In this document: in pieces, positions 7,943 to 16,511 of the stretch
How positions within the stretch are numbered: the stretch's first letter is position 1
How the letters are laid out: every line of letters begins with the position of its first letter
Source of the DNA: Treponema sp. C6A8
GTDB taxonomy: Bacteria; Spirochaetota; Spirochaetia; Treponematales; Treponemataceae
Length of the DNA stretch: 64,000 bases
Assembly (NCBI RefSeq): GCF_000619925.1
Contig: NZ_KK211042.1
Span: forward strand, 62,001 to 126,000
Direction of reading: 5' to 3'
Notes under the pieces: model-generated
Told to the model about the DNA's origin: nothing
Databases searched by the model: none
The model's input: only the letters and a program-made list of their open reading frames with translations
Made by a program: the position numbers and the translations under genes

Positions 7943-10174
7943 CTAGTTTCTGTAGAAATTAATCAAACAGCCGGCAAGGATGATTTTGCGTTCGTCGTCG
8001 GTCAAATCGCCTACAGAAAGCTCAAACTCGTTTACCTTTCCGTCGGCTTTTACAGCATAAGCCTTAATTGAAGGCAATTTTTCTTCAATCATCTTCTTTA
8101 CGCCCGGAATGAAAACGTAATCACCGTTGGAAAAAGGAAGATTTTTGTCTCCTTCTTTGTACAAGAATGGAAGCATACCCCAGTTGATGAGGTTAGAGCG
8201 ATAGCGTTTTGTTGCGTATTCGTTTGCGATGTTTGCAGAAGCACCAAGTACACGCTGACAGGAAGCAGCCTGCTCGCGAGCCGATCCATCACCTGGTTTT
8301 ACAGCAAAGATTGTAGAACCTGTTCCGGCATTAGCTGCGCGCTTTCCAAGTTCTGCATCTTTTTTAGTAAGATTTTCTACAGCAGCTTTGATTTCTGCCT
8401 TAATTTCATCACTCATATCGCGGACAGCCTTTGCACGTCCAACGTAAGCTGGGTCTTTACGGCTTAAAGTGAACTCTGCAAGTCCCAAAGGATTTGAACG
8501 GAATGATGAAGTTTCTCCGGAAGGAATAAGTTCGTCTGTTGTTGTTACAGGGTCATGAATTTCGCTTACAACCTTAATCAAAATGTCGTCAGCAAGTGCC
8601 TTCTGTTCCGGCCAGTCTTTGATGTTAGGACCAAACTGGATTTCAACTTCCGGATGAGCAAGACCTTTTGAATCGTAAACGCGTTTTTCGTAGATTCCCT
8701 TGTCAAAGAAGTATTTCTTTCCGCTGAATTCTGTGTCGAACTCTGTTGCAGGAGTAAGGAAGCCTTTGTTTGCGGCAGTTGCTGCAATAGAGCGGGCATC
8801 CATAAGGGCAACAGAAGAAAGCTGACCGTTCTGGATTTTTGAACCTTCGCGGTTAGGGAAGTTTCTTGTTGAGTGACGAATAGAGAAGGCTCCGTTTGCA
8901 GGAGTATCTCCGGCACCAAAACAAGGACCACAGAATGCAGTCTTAACAATGGCACCAGCATCAATCAAAGCGCTGAATGCACCGTTCTTCATAAGTTCCA
9001 TATAAACAGGCATAGATGCAGGATATACGTTCAAAAGGAACTTGCCGTTACCGGTGTCTTTTCCTTTCAAAATGTCTGCTGCGGCACAGATGTTTTCAAA
9101 TCCACCGCCGGCACAACCAGCAATAACACCCTGATCAACGTAAAGTTTTCCGTCGATAACCTTGTTTTTAAGAGTAAAGTTTACTTTATCACCAAATGAA
9201 ACCTTTGCACGTTTTTCTGTTGCGTCGAGGATATCCATAAGGTTTTTATTAACTTCTTCAATTGTGTATGCGCAAGAAGGATGGAAAGGCATTGCAATCA
9301 TTGGACGGATTTCGCTCAAATCAAGTTCGATTGCACCGTCATAGTAAGCGCCTTCTTCAGGATTCAATTCCTTGTAGTCCCCTTCACGACCGTGAATTGC
9401 ATAGAACTCGCGGATTTTTTCATCTGTAGACCAGATAGAAGAAAGACAGGTAGTTTCTGTTGTCATAACGTCAACGCCGATACGGAAATCAGCAGAAAGT
9501 TTTGCAACGCCAGGACCAACAAATTCCATTACCTTATTTTTTACATAGCCGTTATCAAAAACAGCCTTGATGATTGCAAGGGCAACGTCCTGTGGACCAA
9601 CGCCAGGAAGGGGCTCGCCAGTCAAGTAAACTGCAACAACTCCAGGATAAGCTACATCATAAGTTTTGTTCAAAAGCTGCTTTGCAAGTTCACCGCCACC
9701 TTCACCGATTGCCATTGTACCAAGGGCACCGTAACGAGTATGGCTGTCTGAACCCAAAATCATGTCGCCGCACTTTGCAAGCATTTCGCGGGCAAACTGA
9801 TGGATTACAGCCTGGTGAGGAGGAACGTAGATTCCGCCGTATTTCTGAGCACAGGTAAGACCAAACATGTGGTCATCTTCGTTGATAGTTCCGCCTACAG
9901 CACAAAGAGAGTTATGACAGTTTGTAAGAACATAAGGGAGAGGAAACTTTTCCAGACCAGAAGCACGGGCTGTCTGAATAATTCCGACATAAGTAATATC
10001 GTGAGAAGTGATTTTATCAAATTTAATCTTGAGTTTTGACTCATCACCGCTTGTATTATGCTTCTGCAAAATTGAATAAGCCAGAGTTTTCTTTGCACCT
10101 TCAGAAGCCGAGTTGCCGGCAGTCTCTGAAAGTTTTCCATTTACAAGGTAAGCGCCCTTATCCCAGAGTTTCAT
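7943..10174 (-). CDS. Aconitase-family hydratase
   Basis: A 743-residue protein of the aconitase superfamily, of the length seen in the YbhJ/Bacteroides-type branch. It has the N-terminal block [15 protein letters not shown] and [12 protein letters not shown], iron-sulfur Cys candidates in [12 protein letters not shown] and [11 protein letters not shown], and the swivel-domain active-site loop [12 protein letters not shown] in place of the usual GSSREHAA. It probably interconverts citrate and isocitrate or hydrates a related acid in the cytoplasm, and it could feed glutamate synthesis together with the gdhA gene at 58-59 kb. Substitutions around the motifs leave the substrate open. AGGAG precedes the ATG at good spacing. 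It is monocistronic. Confidence 0.82.
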   Translation of the reverse strand: MKLWDKGAYLVNGKLSETAGNSASEGAKKTLAYSILQKHNTSGDESKLKIKFDKITSHDITYVGIIQTARASGLEKFPLPYVLTNCHNSLCAVGGTINEDDHMFGLTCAQKYGGIYVPPHQAVIHQFAREMLAKCGDMILGSDSHTRYGALGTMAIGEGGGELAKQLLNKTYDVAYPGVVAVYLTGEPLPGVGPQDVALAIIKAVFDNGYVKNKVMEFVGPGVAKLSADFRIGVDVMTTETTCLSSIWSTDEKIREFYAIHGREGDYKELNPEEGAYYDGAIELDLSEIRPMIAMPFHPSCAYTIEEVNKNLMDILDATEKRAKVSFGDKVNFTLKNKVIDGKLYVDQGVIAGCAGGGFENICAAADILKGKDTGNGKFLLNVYPASMPVYMELMKNGAFSALIDAGAIVKTAFCGPCFGAGDTPANGAFSIRHSTRNFPNREGSKIQNGQLSSVALMDARSIAATAANKGFLTPATEFDTEFSGKKYFFDKGIYEKRVYDSKGLAHPEVEIQFGPNIKDWPEQKALADDILIKVVSEIHDPVTTTDELIPSGETSSFRSNPLGLAEFTLSRKDPAYVGRAKAVRDMSDEIKAEIKAAVENLTKKDAELGKRAANAGTGSTIFAVKPGDGSAREQAASCQRVLGASANIANEYATKRYRSNLINWGMLPFLYKEGDKNLPFSNGDYVFIPGVKKMIEEKLPSIKAYAVKADGKVNEFELSVGDLTDDERKIILAGCLINFYRN

Positions 10175-10230
10175 ATAAATAGCTCCTGTGTAAGCAGGCC
10201 GGTCAGAGCCTGCGGTGTTCTATAGCAAAG

Positions 10231-10265
10231 CGCGAGTTCCAAAGGAACTCGGTAAGCTCTGCGAC
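10231..10265 (-). repeat. Dispersed hairpin repeat, copy 1
   Basis: On the minus strand the order is GTCGCA, GCTTACC, then the hairpin GAGTTCC-TTT-GGAACTC and GCG. The same blocks in the same order occur at 26064-26108 on the plus strand. The gene-free stretch 10175-10376 also holds GCAGGC/GCCTGC (10191-10212) and an AAATTGC/GCAATTT hairpin (about 10274-10293). No gene is seen there. Confidence 0.45.
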
Positions 10266-10376
10266 TTAAAATAAAATTGCGATGCAGCAATTTTTTAGCT
10301 TTACTTCATATTTTCAGTATAAATTAAATTACTTTGAGATAAAATAGCATAAAACGGCACTGTCCGCAATATTTCT

Positions 10377-12554
10377 CTAGAGTTTTACAAAAAGTTGCTT
10401 TACATCAGAAATGAAATTCTTAGTATCTTCCTTAAGAGAAATCAGGAATTTATTATCCTCAAGAGGTCCGATTACAGCATTCATTTCTTCCTTACTGCGG
10501 TAAACCATATTTCTATAATAATCAGTATAGTCTTTCTTGCGGGACTTTACCGAAGAATCATAGATAACCTGGGCGCAGGAAGAAACATCCTGCACAATAT
10601 TGTCAAAAATCTCAGAATCAAATTCTTCTATACCGCGTGAATAAAGCGTTTCAAGAAGATAAAGAGAATAACGAACCTTGTACTGGTCGTAAGAACACTG
10701 GCACATATTATAGAACTGATGAACCGATTCCCAGTTATTGATTGAACCGTTTTTAATTCCGTCAAAAAGTTCCATAACCTTCTGATGAGGAATAATCTGG
10801 CCGCCAACGTTTTCCCATTCAGTATAGAGAGGAAGTTTTCTTATTCTTTCTATTATATCTGCGGTCAGGCTCTGTGAATTAAGGCTCTTTCCGTATTCCA
10901 GAAGAGTTCTGGTTGCAAAATATTTTACAATCTGGCGGTAGATACGGTAGGCTTTTACAGGCTTACAGATTGTAGCGCCGAACTTTTTCTGGCAGATGGC
11001 ATCCGTGAGGGTAAATACTGCATCAGGATTTTTATGAAGATAATCCTTTGCGTACTGATAGCGTCTTTCAACCATCTTTTCATCTTTAATTGCAAGAATG
11101 CCTGAATCGCCCTGTTTTTCAAGATAATCAGCCGTAAGATTGATAATTCTGTCCAGTGCGTAAAGGATTTCTTCCATAGTATCAGGAGCATAAGGATCAG
11201 TTTCAATATTCTGAACTTTTACGACACGCTTATCGCGACCAAGAAATTTATTTTTATTTCTTGTAATCGCAAACATATCATAAATAAACCACCAGGCTGG
11301 AATAATATGAATAGTTGGGTCTCCGTTCTGTCCCTGGCAGACAAGAGAGAAAGGATACTGAATATCAAGCTCATACTGATAGCTGCCCTTGGAAACAAGA
11401 ACAAAGCTTGCAAAACGTGAATTGTGCTTAAAATCGCTGCAAAGTCCTGGCCAGAAGCCGCGTTTGGCAAAGATTTCACCGTCAGGGCTGCGGGAGTTAT
11501 GGTTACTTCCGATTGTTGCGCCCGCCGCAATGTTTGACTGACCCATAACGGTAGTTGCAATCAGGAATGATGAGTTGTGATGCTGCTCGTGATATGGGAA
11601 AATCAGGTTATTCAAAACCTCACAGCAGGAAATTGTAGAATTATCGCCTAGAACTGAGTTCAAAAGACGGGCGCCATACTTAATGTTACAGTTTCTTCCT
11701 ATTACAAAGCGGACTGCAATGGCATTATAGAAAACATGAGTTCCGTAGCCCATAATTCCGTTTACAAGAATTACGCCTTCACCAATCTGGCTAGGCTCTT
11801 CTGGCGTAGAAAGAATCGTGATATTTTTGATTTTCAAGCCGCCCTTGATGTAAACGCACTTTCCGATTTTGGCGTCCTTAATGATATTTGTCTGCTTGAT
11901 TACACAATCATCATCGATAAAGCCCTGAGAATCCAGTTCCGCAGAATGACCGCTGTCAACCATTTCTACAAAACGATTCAAAAGCTCTTTATCATCACGG
12001 TAGTGTGACCACAAATAGGCATCAGCTGTAATCATCGATTCAAAAGGAAGGATGCGGCGGCCGTCATTTTCGTTTGCAACGCCAATCCACATACGACGGT
12101 CTTCAGTATCTCCTTTTTTGATGATTCCGACACCGAATTTCGAATGATTTGTACAGTAAATTTCACTGACGTCAAAAAGAATAACCCGGTTACCTATTCT
12201 GTAGTTTTCAAAATATTTAACGTCATAAATGGCAAAATCATCGCCAGTGATGATGTCCTTAAGTTTGGAATTACGGATTCCGGCTTCAAGATTCAAATCA
12301 TGGAATTTAATCATAACCGGACGGAGTTTTCCCAGCACAATATAGCCGGAAAAATAGCAGCCCGTAATAAGAGAAGGATCAAAGCCGTCTTCTCCTTCAT
12401 CTACATAAAAATTTTTCCAGGAAGAGTCTTCATTGTAATTTTGATTTGCTTTCAGGACAGAAATTTCGTTAGCTGTAAGGTGGCGCTTTCCGTTTAGTAA
12501 TTCGGAAGGAATATTATATTTATGTTTTTTTTCAATAACTTCAACATTAACCAT
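10377..12554 (-). CDS. DUF4954 family protein with left-handed beta-helix region
   Basis: A 725-residue protein matching the DUF4954 family known in Bacteroidetes and Treponema. The signs are an early LTANEISVL block, the FSGYIVLG and EAGIRNSKL segments, then GRRILPF and a long run of hexapeptide-like repeats (about residues 210-370: KIGKCVYIKGGLKIKN, GVILVNGIMGYG, IGRNCNIKYG, LGDNSTISC). These repeats should form a left-handed beta-helix as in acyltransferases and sugar-nucleotide enzymes. The last third is helical. It may be a nucleotidyl- or acyltransferase, but no catalytic motif can be named. It shares a 45-base divergent gap with the M16-like gene. TAAACT lies six bases before the ATG. 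Confidence 0.8.
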   Translation of the reverse strand: MVNVEVIEKKHKYNIPSELLNGKRHLTANEISVLKANQNYNEDSSWKNFYVDEGEDGFDPSLITGCYFSGYIVLGKLRPVMIKFHDLNLEAGIRNSKLKDIITGDDFAIYDVKYFENYRIGNRVILFDVSEIYCTNHSKFGVGIIKKGDTEDRRMWIGVANENDGRRILPFESMITADAYLWSHYRDDKELLNRFVEMVDSGHSAELDSQGFIDDDCVIKQTNIIKDAKIGKCVYIKGGLKIKNITILSTPEEPSQIGEGVILVNGIMGYGTHVFYNAIAVRFVIGRNCNIKYGARLLNSVLGDNSTISCCEVLNNLIFPYHEQHHNSSFLIATTVMGQSNIAAGATIGSNHNSRSPDGEIFAKRGFWPGLCSDFKHNSRFASFVLVSKGSYQYELDIQYPFSLVCQGQNGDPTIHIIPAWWFIYDMFAITRNKNKFLGRDKRVVKVQNIETDPYAPDTMEEILYALDRIINLTADYLEKQGDSGILAIKDEKMVERRYQYAKDYLHKNPDAVFTLTDAICQKKFGATICKPVKAYRIYRQIVKYFATRTLLEYGKSLNSQSLTADIIERIRKLPLYTEWENVGGQIIPHQKVMELFDGIKNGSINNWESVHQFYNMCQCSYDQYKVRYSLYLLETLYSRGIEEFDSEIFDNIVQDVSSCAQVIYDSSVKSRKKDYTDYYRNMVYRSKEEMNAVIGPLEDNKFLISLKEDTKNFISDVKQLFVKL

Positions 12555-12562
12555 TCTTCTAG

Positions 12563-12593
12563 TTTACACTTAAATCGGCTGGTATGCTATAAT
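12563..12593 (+). promoter_or_regulatory. Promoter of the M16-like gene, extended -10, leaderless type
   Basis: TTTACA (12563-12568), 19 bases, and an extended -10 TGCTATAAT whose hexamer is 12588-12593. The ATG at 12600 is six bases downstream and no Shine-Dalgarno sequence is present. Confidence 0.6.
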
Positions 12594-12599
12594 CATCTT

Positions 12600-15413
12600 A
12601 TGAAAAAAACTTTTTTTATTGCAGCCCTGCTCTCTTCACTTTTTTTTAACAGGCAGACACTTTCGGCTTCGCCCGAAACCCAGATAAAACAAACAGTACT
12701 GGAAAACGGAATGAATGTTTTCCTTTTGGAAGACACCAGCGATGCCCTTGTTCATATAGAACTTTCAGTAAAGGCAGGATTTTCTTCGCAGACGCAGAGG
12801 ACAAACGGATTTTTCAAGCTTTATACAAACCTGATAAAGGCTCAGTTCCCAAATCTTGATAAGGCAATGTGTAATTCTGATTCTTCAAACTACGCAATTA
12901 CGGTAACAACTTCTGAAACTGAAGATACTCTGCTAAGGCTTTCGGAGACGGCACTTGCCCTTCAGTACACAGACGAAGAACTTGCCAGACAAATCAGCCA
13001 GCTGAAAAGTGAATCTGATGAAAACTCCAAAAGCATGGCAGGCTTTATAAACTCTGCAATTGATTCAAAAGTTTTTTCTGCCGCTCCCTGGCAGCATGAT
13101 TCGGGCATTTACCCTCAGATTTTTAATAAAACCTCGCAAAAAGAGGCCCGCCTTATTCTCCAGTCAATCGGACAGAAATGGTACACTCCAAAAAACAGTG
13201 CTCTTTTTATAAGCGGAAACTTCAATTCAGAAAAACTCCTTGCCCAGGTGAAAAACAGCTTTGGAAGATTTTTTTCAGCATCTTTTCCGCCGGCAGTAAA
13301 AACAGGACTTCCCGTAAATACCAAAAAACGCTTTGTGCTTCACAATGAAGAATTTTCAGCAGACCTTACCCAGGTTGTAATTCAGTACACAAATTTTTCA
13401 AAAGATGACAGCGAACTTTCTGCAGCAGCCATGAATCTTCCTTCATCAAGCCTTAAAACAGCCCTTCTTGAAGACGCAAGCCTGAATATTCCCGGCGATG
13501 AATACATTCATATTGCCGCAGCCCACAAAAAAGATACTTCCCGCGTGATAATCCAGAGTCTTTTGCAAAAGCCAGCTGATCCTAAATCAAAAATTACAGG
13601 CTGTGCCCAGACTCTGAAGTTTTTAAATATCCTGGGAGCAAGCAAAATCAGGGCAGAAGAAGTAAATTTTGCAAAACAGCAGCTCTTTTTTGAATTTGAA
13701 AACATAAAATCAAATCCAAAAGCCTTTATGCAGCAGCTCTGCGAATACTGGGGAATCTGGCAGTACCAGAAATTAAGTCAGACTCCTGCTTCAAAGGTAA
13801 GCATCACCCTCACAGAAGATTTTCTTTCTCAGCCAGAAGTTCTTTCTAAAATCACCAGCGAGACCCTGCAGGCTCAGTTTGACAACAACGGGGAGCCCTT
13901 TGTTTTTGTCATCGTTAATTCTGATGAATACAAAAAAGCAAAATCCGAATACAAGGCCGCAGGATTTGAAGAAATCACGATAAAAAATGCCTCCTGGTAC
14001 AGCCAGCAGATGTTTAAGGAAATTAAAGAGCAGTTCAAGCCAGATGAAGAAGTTGAATTTGCATCATCAAAGACTTCCCCTGACAACGATTACTATCTGA
14101 GAAATAAAAATCAGATAGAAAGCCTTACTCTGGACAACGGAATTTCTCTGACAAGTAAGAAAAACACAAGCTCAACTGACATAGCTCTGCTTCTTTCGAT
14201 AAAGGGCGGTGAATTGAACACCTCTCAAAACCACGGATTTGAAGAAGCTGTAATAAACATTATCGCAGGCATGATTCAAAAAGAAGTCCGCCAGAAGCAG
14301 GCAGATGGAATTGTTTTAGGAAGCGTTTCCATCAGTCCAAAAACCTATACCGGCACAAGTTCAGTTTTAATCACCTGTATTCCTCAGGATTTTAACGCCG
14401 TCTGTCAGGCTATCAGCAAAGCCATGATTTATGATGAAATCCCCCCAGCCCTTGCCGACCGGGCAGTTTCATCCCGCCGCTACAAAAAACGCCTTGAAAA
14501 CGGAAGCGCGCCACGCCAGCTTTACACAACAGTCATCAACAGCATTTTTGGAAAAAGCGCAATGCTTTCTATTAATAACACAACTGATGACATTCTTTTG
14601 ACAACAGACTACAAGGCAATTCTACAGGCCTACCCTGATTTTCTTGACGCGACCCGCTACGACCTTATCCTTACCGGCAATTTTAATGATGACAACATTG
14701 CCTGCCTTAAAAAAGAATTTGAACTTTTTGCCCCAAAGAAAAAGCCTTTTGCCGTAAAAAAACTCCAGCAGAAGTTCCCCGATAAAAAAGCACTTTACGT
14801 AAAAATTAATCACACATTCCTGACAGATATTCCAGCTGAAAAAGCAGGCCCAATGCCAGCTGTTTTAATTCCGACAACAGAATTCCTTGACCCAGTAATT
14901 TTTGGATTTAAAGCTCCAGCCGCCGGAACAAGAGAAGCAGCAATTTTCAATGCCCTTTTAAACTATCTGGAAGATGAAATTCAGGCTGAACTTATTAAAA
15001 AAGACAAATCCTATGAAAACAAATGCTCCGTTCAGTTCCCGGGCTATTGCCTTGACGCAGGCTTTGTACTCATTCAAAATGTCCGCCACCTGCGGGAAGT
15101 TGAAGAAGCCCTGAAAGCTGCTGTCCAGAATCTTAACGCAAGGTTAATTTCCCAAACAGCCAATTCTTCTGTATTGCCACAGATTAAAAACCTCTGGACC
15201 AAAAAACAACTGGAAAGTACCGCTTCAAACCAGGGCACCGCCCTTCTCATGCAAAACGGCATTGAACTTTTCCCTGATGCGGAAAAAGCAGACTGGTATC
15301 TTGAACTCTACAACATCATCCAGACCGCCGGCCCCCAGGATTTTATTGACGCCATGCAATACTTTCCTGCAAGCCCAGCTTTGAAGGTGATTTCAAAGGA
15401 TACAAAAAATTAA
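12600..15413 (+). CDS. Exported M16 (insulinase-like) family protein lacking the zinc motif
   Basis: A 937-residue protein with a signal peptide (MKKTFFIAALLSSLFF, cleavage near SAS) followed by two M16-type halves. The first starts at VLENGMNVFLLEDT, like the usual 'LdNGl.v' opening, and the second at LTLDNGISLTSKK near residue 510. The inverted zinc motif HxxEH that should follow in the first half is absent (the site reads TNGFFKLYTNLI). The second half has NHGFEEAV, which is also not HxxEH. It is probably a non-catalytic M16 fold, perhaps a partner or chaperone in the periplasm. The upstream ATG-less frame from 12522 is rejected because the signal peptide begins at 12600. Confidence 0.75.
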   Translation: MKKTFFIAALLSSLFFNRQTLSASPETQIKQTVLENGMNVFLLEDTSDALVHIELSVKAGFSSQTQRTNGFFKLYTNLIKAQFPNLDKAMCNSDSSNYAITVTTSETEDTLLRLSETALALQYTDEELARQISQLKSESDENSKSMAGFINSAIDSKVFSAAPWQHDSGIYPQIFNKTSQKEARLILQSIGQKWYTPKNSALFISGNFNSEKLLAQVKNSFGRFFSASFPPAVKTGLPVNTKKRFVLHNEEFSADLTQVVIQYTNFSKDDSELSAAAMNLPSSSLKTALLEDASLNIPGDEYIHIAAAHKKDTSRVIIQSLLQKPADPKSKITGCAQTLKFLNILGASKIRAEEVNFAKQQLFFEFENIKSNPKAFMQQLCEYWGIWQYQKLSQTPASKVSITLTEDFLSQPEVLSKITSETLQAQFDNNGEPFVFVIVNSDEYKKAKSEYKAAGFEEITIKNASWYSQQMFKEIKEQFKPDEEVEFASSKTSPDNDYYLRNKNQIESLTLDNGISLTSKKNTSSTDIALLLSIKGGELNTSQNHGFEEAVINIIAGMIQKEVRQKQADGIVLGSVSISPKTYTGTSSVLITCIPQDFNAVCQAISKAMIYDEIPPALADRAVSSRRYKKRLENGSAPRQLYTTVINSIFGKSAMLSINNTTDDILLTTDYKAILQAYPDFLDATRYDLILTGNFNDDNIACLKKEFELFAPKKKPFAVKKLQQKFPDKKALYVKINHTFLTDIPAEKAGPMPAVLIPTTEFLDPVIFGFKAPAAGTREAAIFNALLNYLEDEIQAELIKKDKSYENKCSVQFPGYCLDAGFVLIQNVRHLREVEEALKAAVQNLNARLISQTANSSVLPQIKNLWTKKQLESTASNQGTALLMQNGIELFPDAEKADWYLELYNIIQTAGPQDFIDAMQYFPASPALKVISKDTKN

Positions 15414-15452
15414 AAAAAGTTGAAAAATTTGCAAAATATTTAATTTGACCTG

Positions 15453-15481
15453 TTGACACTAAATGCTGATTTCATTATATT
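15453..15481 (+). promoter_or_regulatory. Promoter of tRNA-Asn
   Basis: TTGACA (15453-15458), 17 bases, TATATT (15476-15481), a near-consensus housekeeping promoter 28 bases before the tRNA. Confidence 0.8.
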
Positions 15482-15508
15482 AATATTCACGTTCAGCAAT
15501 GAATGTTC

Positions 15509-15581
15509 GGTTGCTTAGCTCAGCTGGTAGAGCAATGGACTGTTAATCCATGTGTCGCAGGTTCAAAACCTGCAGCAGCCG
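15509..15581 (+). tRNA. tRNA-Asn (anticodon GTT)
   Basis: The cloverleaf is complete: acceptor GGTTGCT/AGCAGCC, D-arm GCTC/GAGC, anticodon stem ATGGA/TCCAT with loop CTGTTAA (GTT), T-arm GCAGG-TTCAAAA-CCTGC and discriminator G. CCA is not encoded. It has its own promoter and terminator. A 21-base stretch of its 3' end (15562-15582) recurs inverted at 15660-15680. Confidence 0.95.
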
Positions 15582-15594
15582 CATCTTAAAAATA

Positions 15595-15632
15595 AAAGAC
15601 TTTCTAGTAAGTGCTAGAGAGTCTTTTTTATT
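15595..15632 (+). terminator. Terminator of tRNA-Asn
   Basis: AAAGACT plus CTAG (15595-15607) pairs with CTAG plus AGTCTTT (15614-15626), followed by T-rich sequence. Confidence 0.85.
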
Positions 15633-15659
15633 TTAACCCAATTCTACTACGTGTCAGAG

Positions 15660-15960
15660 GCGGCTGCTGCAGGTTTTGAAGCGAAACGAGCGCGCCGACA
15701 GGCGAAAAGCGTCCAGGGATGGACGCGACAGCGAGTGTAGCCGGCATGGAGTGAGGCACCACGGAGGGTGCCGAACGGAATGCCAAAACCTGCAGCCCAA
15801 CGGTAAGGAAAGCACCACCCACAATTGTAAAGGCGTAGCCCCCGTTAGGGCATGGAGTGGTGGCGAAGCCAGCGACCGCAGTGCAGCGAGGACGCCGAGG
15901 GTACCGAGCCACGGAAAGCCCGACCCGCTGCGAAGCAGCGGGGAACGGTACGGTGGTTAA
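15660..15960. repeat. GC-rich structured non-coding element beside tRNA-Asn
   Basis: This stretch between tRNA-Asn and the queD-like gene is clearly richer in GC than its surroundings and full of nested stems. GCTGCAGGTTTTG (15666-15678) pairs with CAAAACCTGCAGC (15784-15796) and encloses GCGTCC/GGACGC (15709/15721), GGCAT/ATGCC (15743/15780) and GGCACC/GGTGCC (15755/15767). A second part has GTACCG/CGGTAC (15901/15946) enclosing CCCGCTGC-GAA-GCAGCGGG (15924-15942). Open frames cross it on both strands, but they have no start signal or protein-like composition. It looks like a structured RNA or a repeat unit. The rest, to 16027, holds GGTGGTTA/TAACCACC and an 8-bp hairpin at 16001-16020. Confidence 0.6.
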
Positions 15961-16027
15961 AAATCAAAACTCCAACTTCCGGATGTCCCTAACCACCTAT
16001 CACTTGCGTAAACGCAAGTGCATTGGA

Positions 16028-16432
16028 CTAATCCAAAATATACCTTGCCCGGCTGGTATCCGTTTCAAAAACATCAACCGCATACAAAAATGCCCGACCA
16101 TCCCCGGCAGCAGGCTTAGACAAATCCTCCCCTTCCTGAGAAAGACGGTTCAAAATGCCGCTGGCAATATACATGGCAATGCGTTCGGCACTAGGGTTCT
16201 GATCAAAATATTCAAAATCATTAAGATTTGTGTGGTCAAGCTCCTTGCAAACCTCGCGAAGAGCCCCTTTCAGCTTTGTAAAATCAAGCAGCATTCCGCC
16301 CTCGTTCAGCTGACTGCCGCAAACATGGGCGTAAACCTTATAATTATGACCGTGCAGATTTTCGCACTTTCCATTGTAATCTCTTAAAAAATGAGCTGCT
16401 GAAAAATCAGCTTCAACACGAACTTCAAACAT
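16028..16432 (-). CDS. 6-carboxytetrahydropterin synthase / 6-pyruvoyltetrahydropterin synthase family (QueD-like)
   Basis: A 134-residue protein of the T-fold PTPS family. It has FSAAHFLRDY with the first zinc His, KCENLHGHNYKV with the catalytic Cys and the two other zinc His, then DFTKLKGALREV and LDHTNLND. It most likely converts dihydroneopterin triphosphate to 6-carboxytetrahydropterin for queuosine synthesis; the pterin-salvage activities of the family are alternatives. No other queuosine gene is in the window. On the minus strand TTGCGA, 17 bases, TATACT and a six-base gap precede the ATG, so the mRNA may be leaderless. Confidence 0.85.
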   Translation of the reverse strand: MFEVRVEADFSAAHFLRDYNGKCENLHGHNYKVYAHVCGSQLNEGGMLLDFTKLKGALREVCKELDHTNLNDFEYFDQNPSAERIAMYIASGILNRLSQEGEDLSKPAAGDGRAFLYAVDVFETDTSRARYILD

Positions 16433-16438
16433 GCCTAA

Positions 16439-16467
16439 AGTATATTAAATTGCGCTCACTTTCGCAA
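16439..16467 (-). promoter_or_regulatory. Promoter of the queD-like gene, leaderless type
   Basis: Read on the minus strand: TTGCGA (16467-16462), 17 bases, TATACT (16444-16439), six bases, ATG. Confidence 0.55.
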
Positions 16468-16475
16468 AGTGAAAG

Positions 16476-16504
16476 TTGTTTTTATTTTACAAACACTCTA
16501 AAAT
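16476..16504 (+). promoter_or_regulatory. Promoter of the murE operon
   Basis: TTGTTT (16476-16481), 17 bases, TAAAAT (16499-16504). The ATG follows after seven bases with no Shine-Dalgarno sequence. Confidence 0.65.
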
Positions 16505-16511
16505 AAACTTT

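Noticed and set aside
15628..15960. 94-residue open frames on both strands and a 176-residue frame running on to 16387
   Set aside because: They cross the GC-rich structured element, where stops are rare by composition. They have no ribosome site and no protein-like pattern, and the longest also runs antisense through the queD-like gene.
16001..16020. Perfect 8-bp hairpin as a terminator of the queD-like gene
   Set aside because: No T-run follows on the minus strand. It is noted only as a hairpin.
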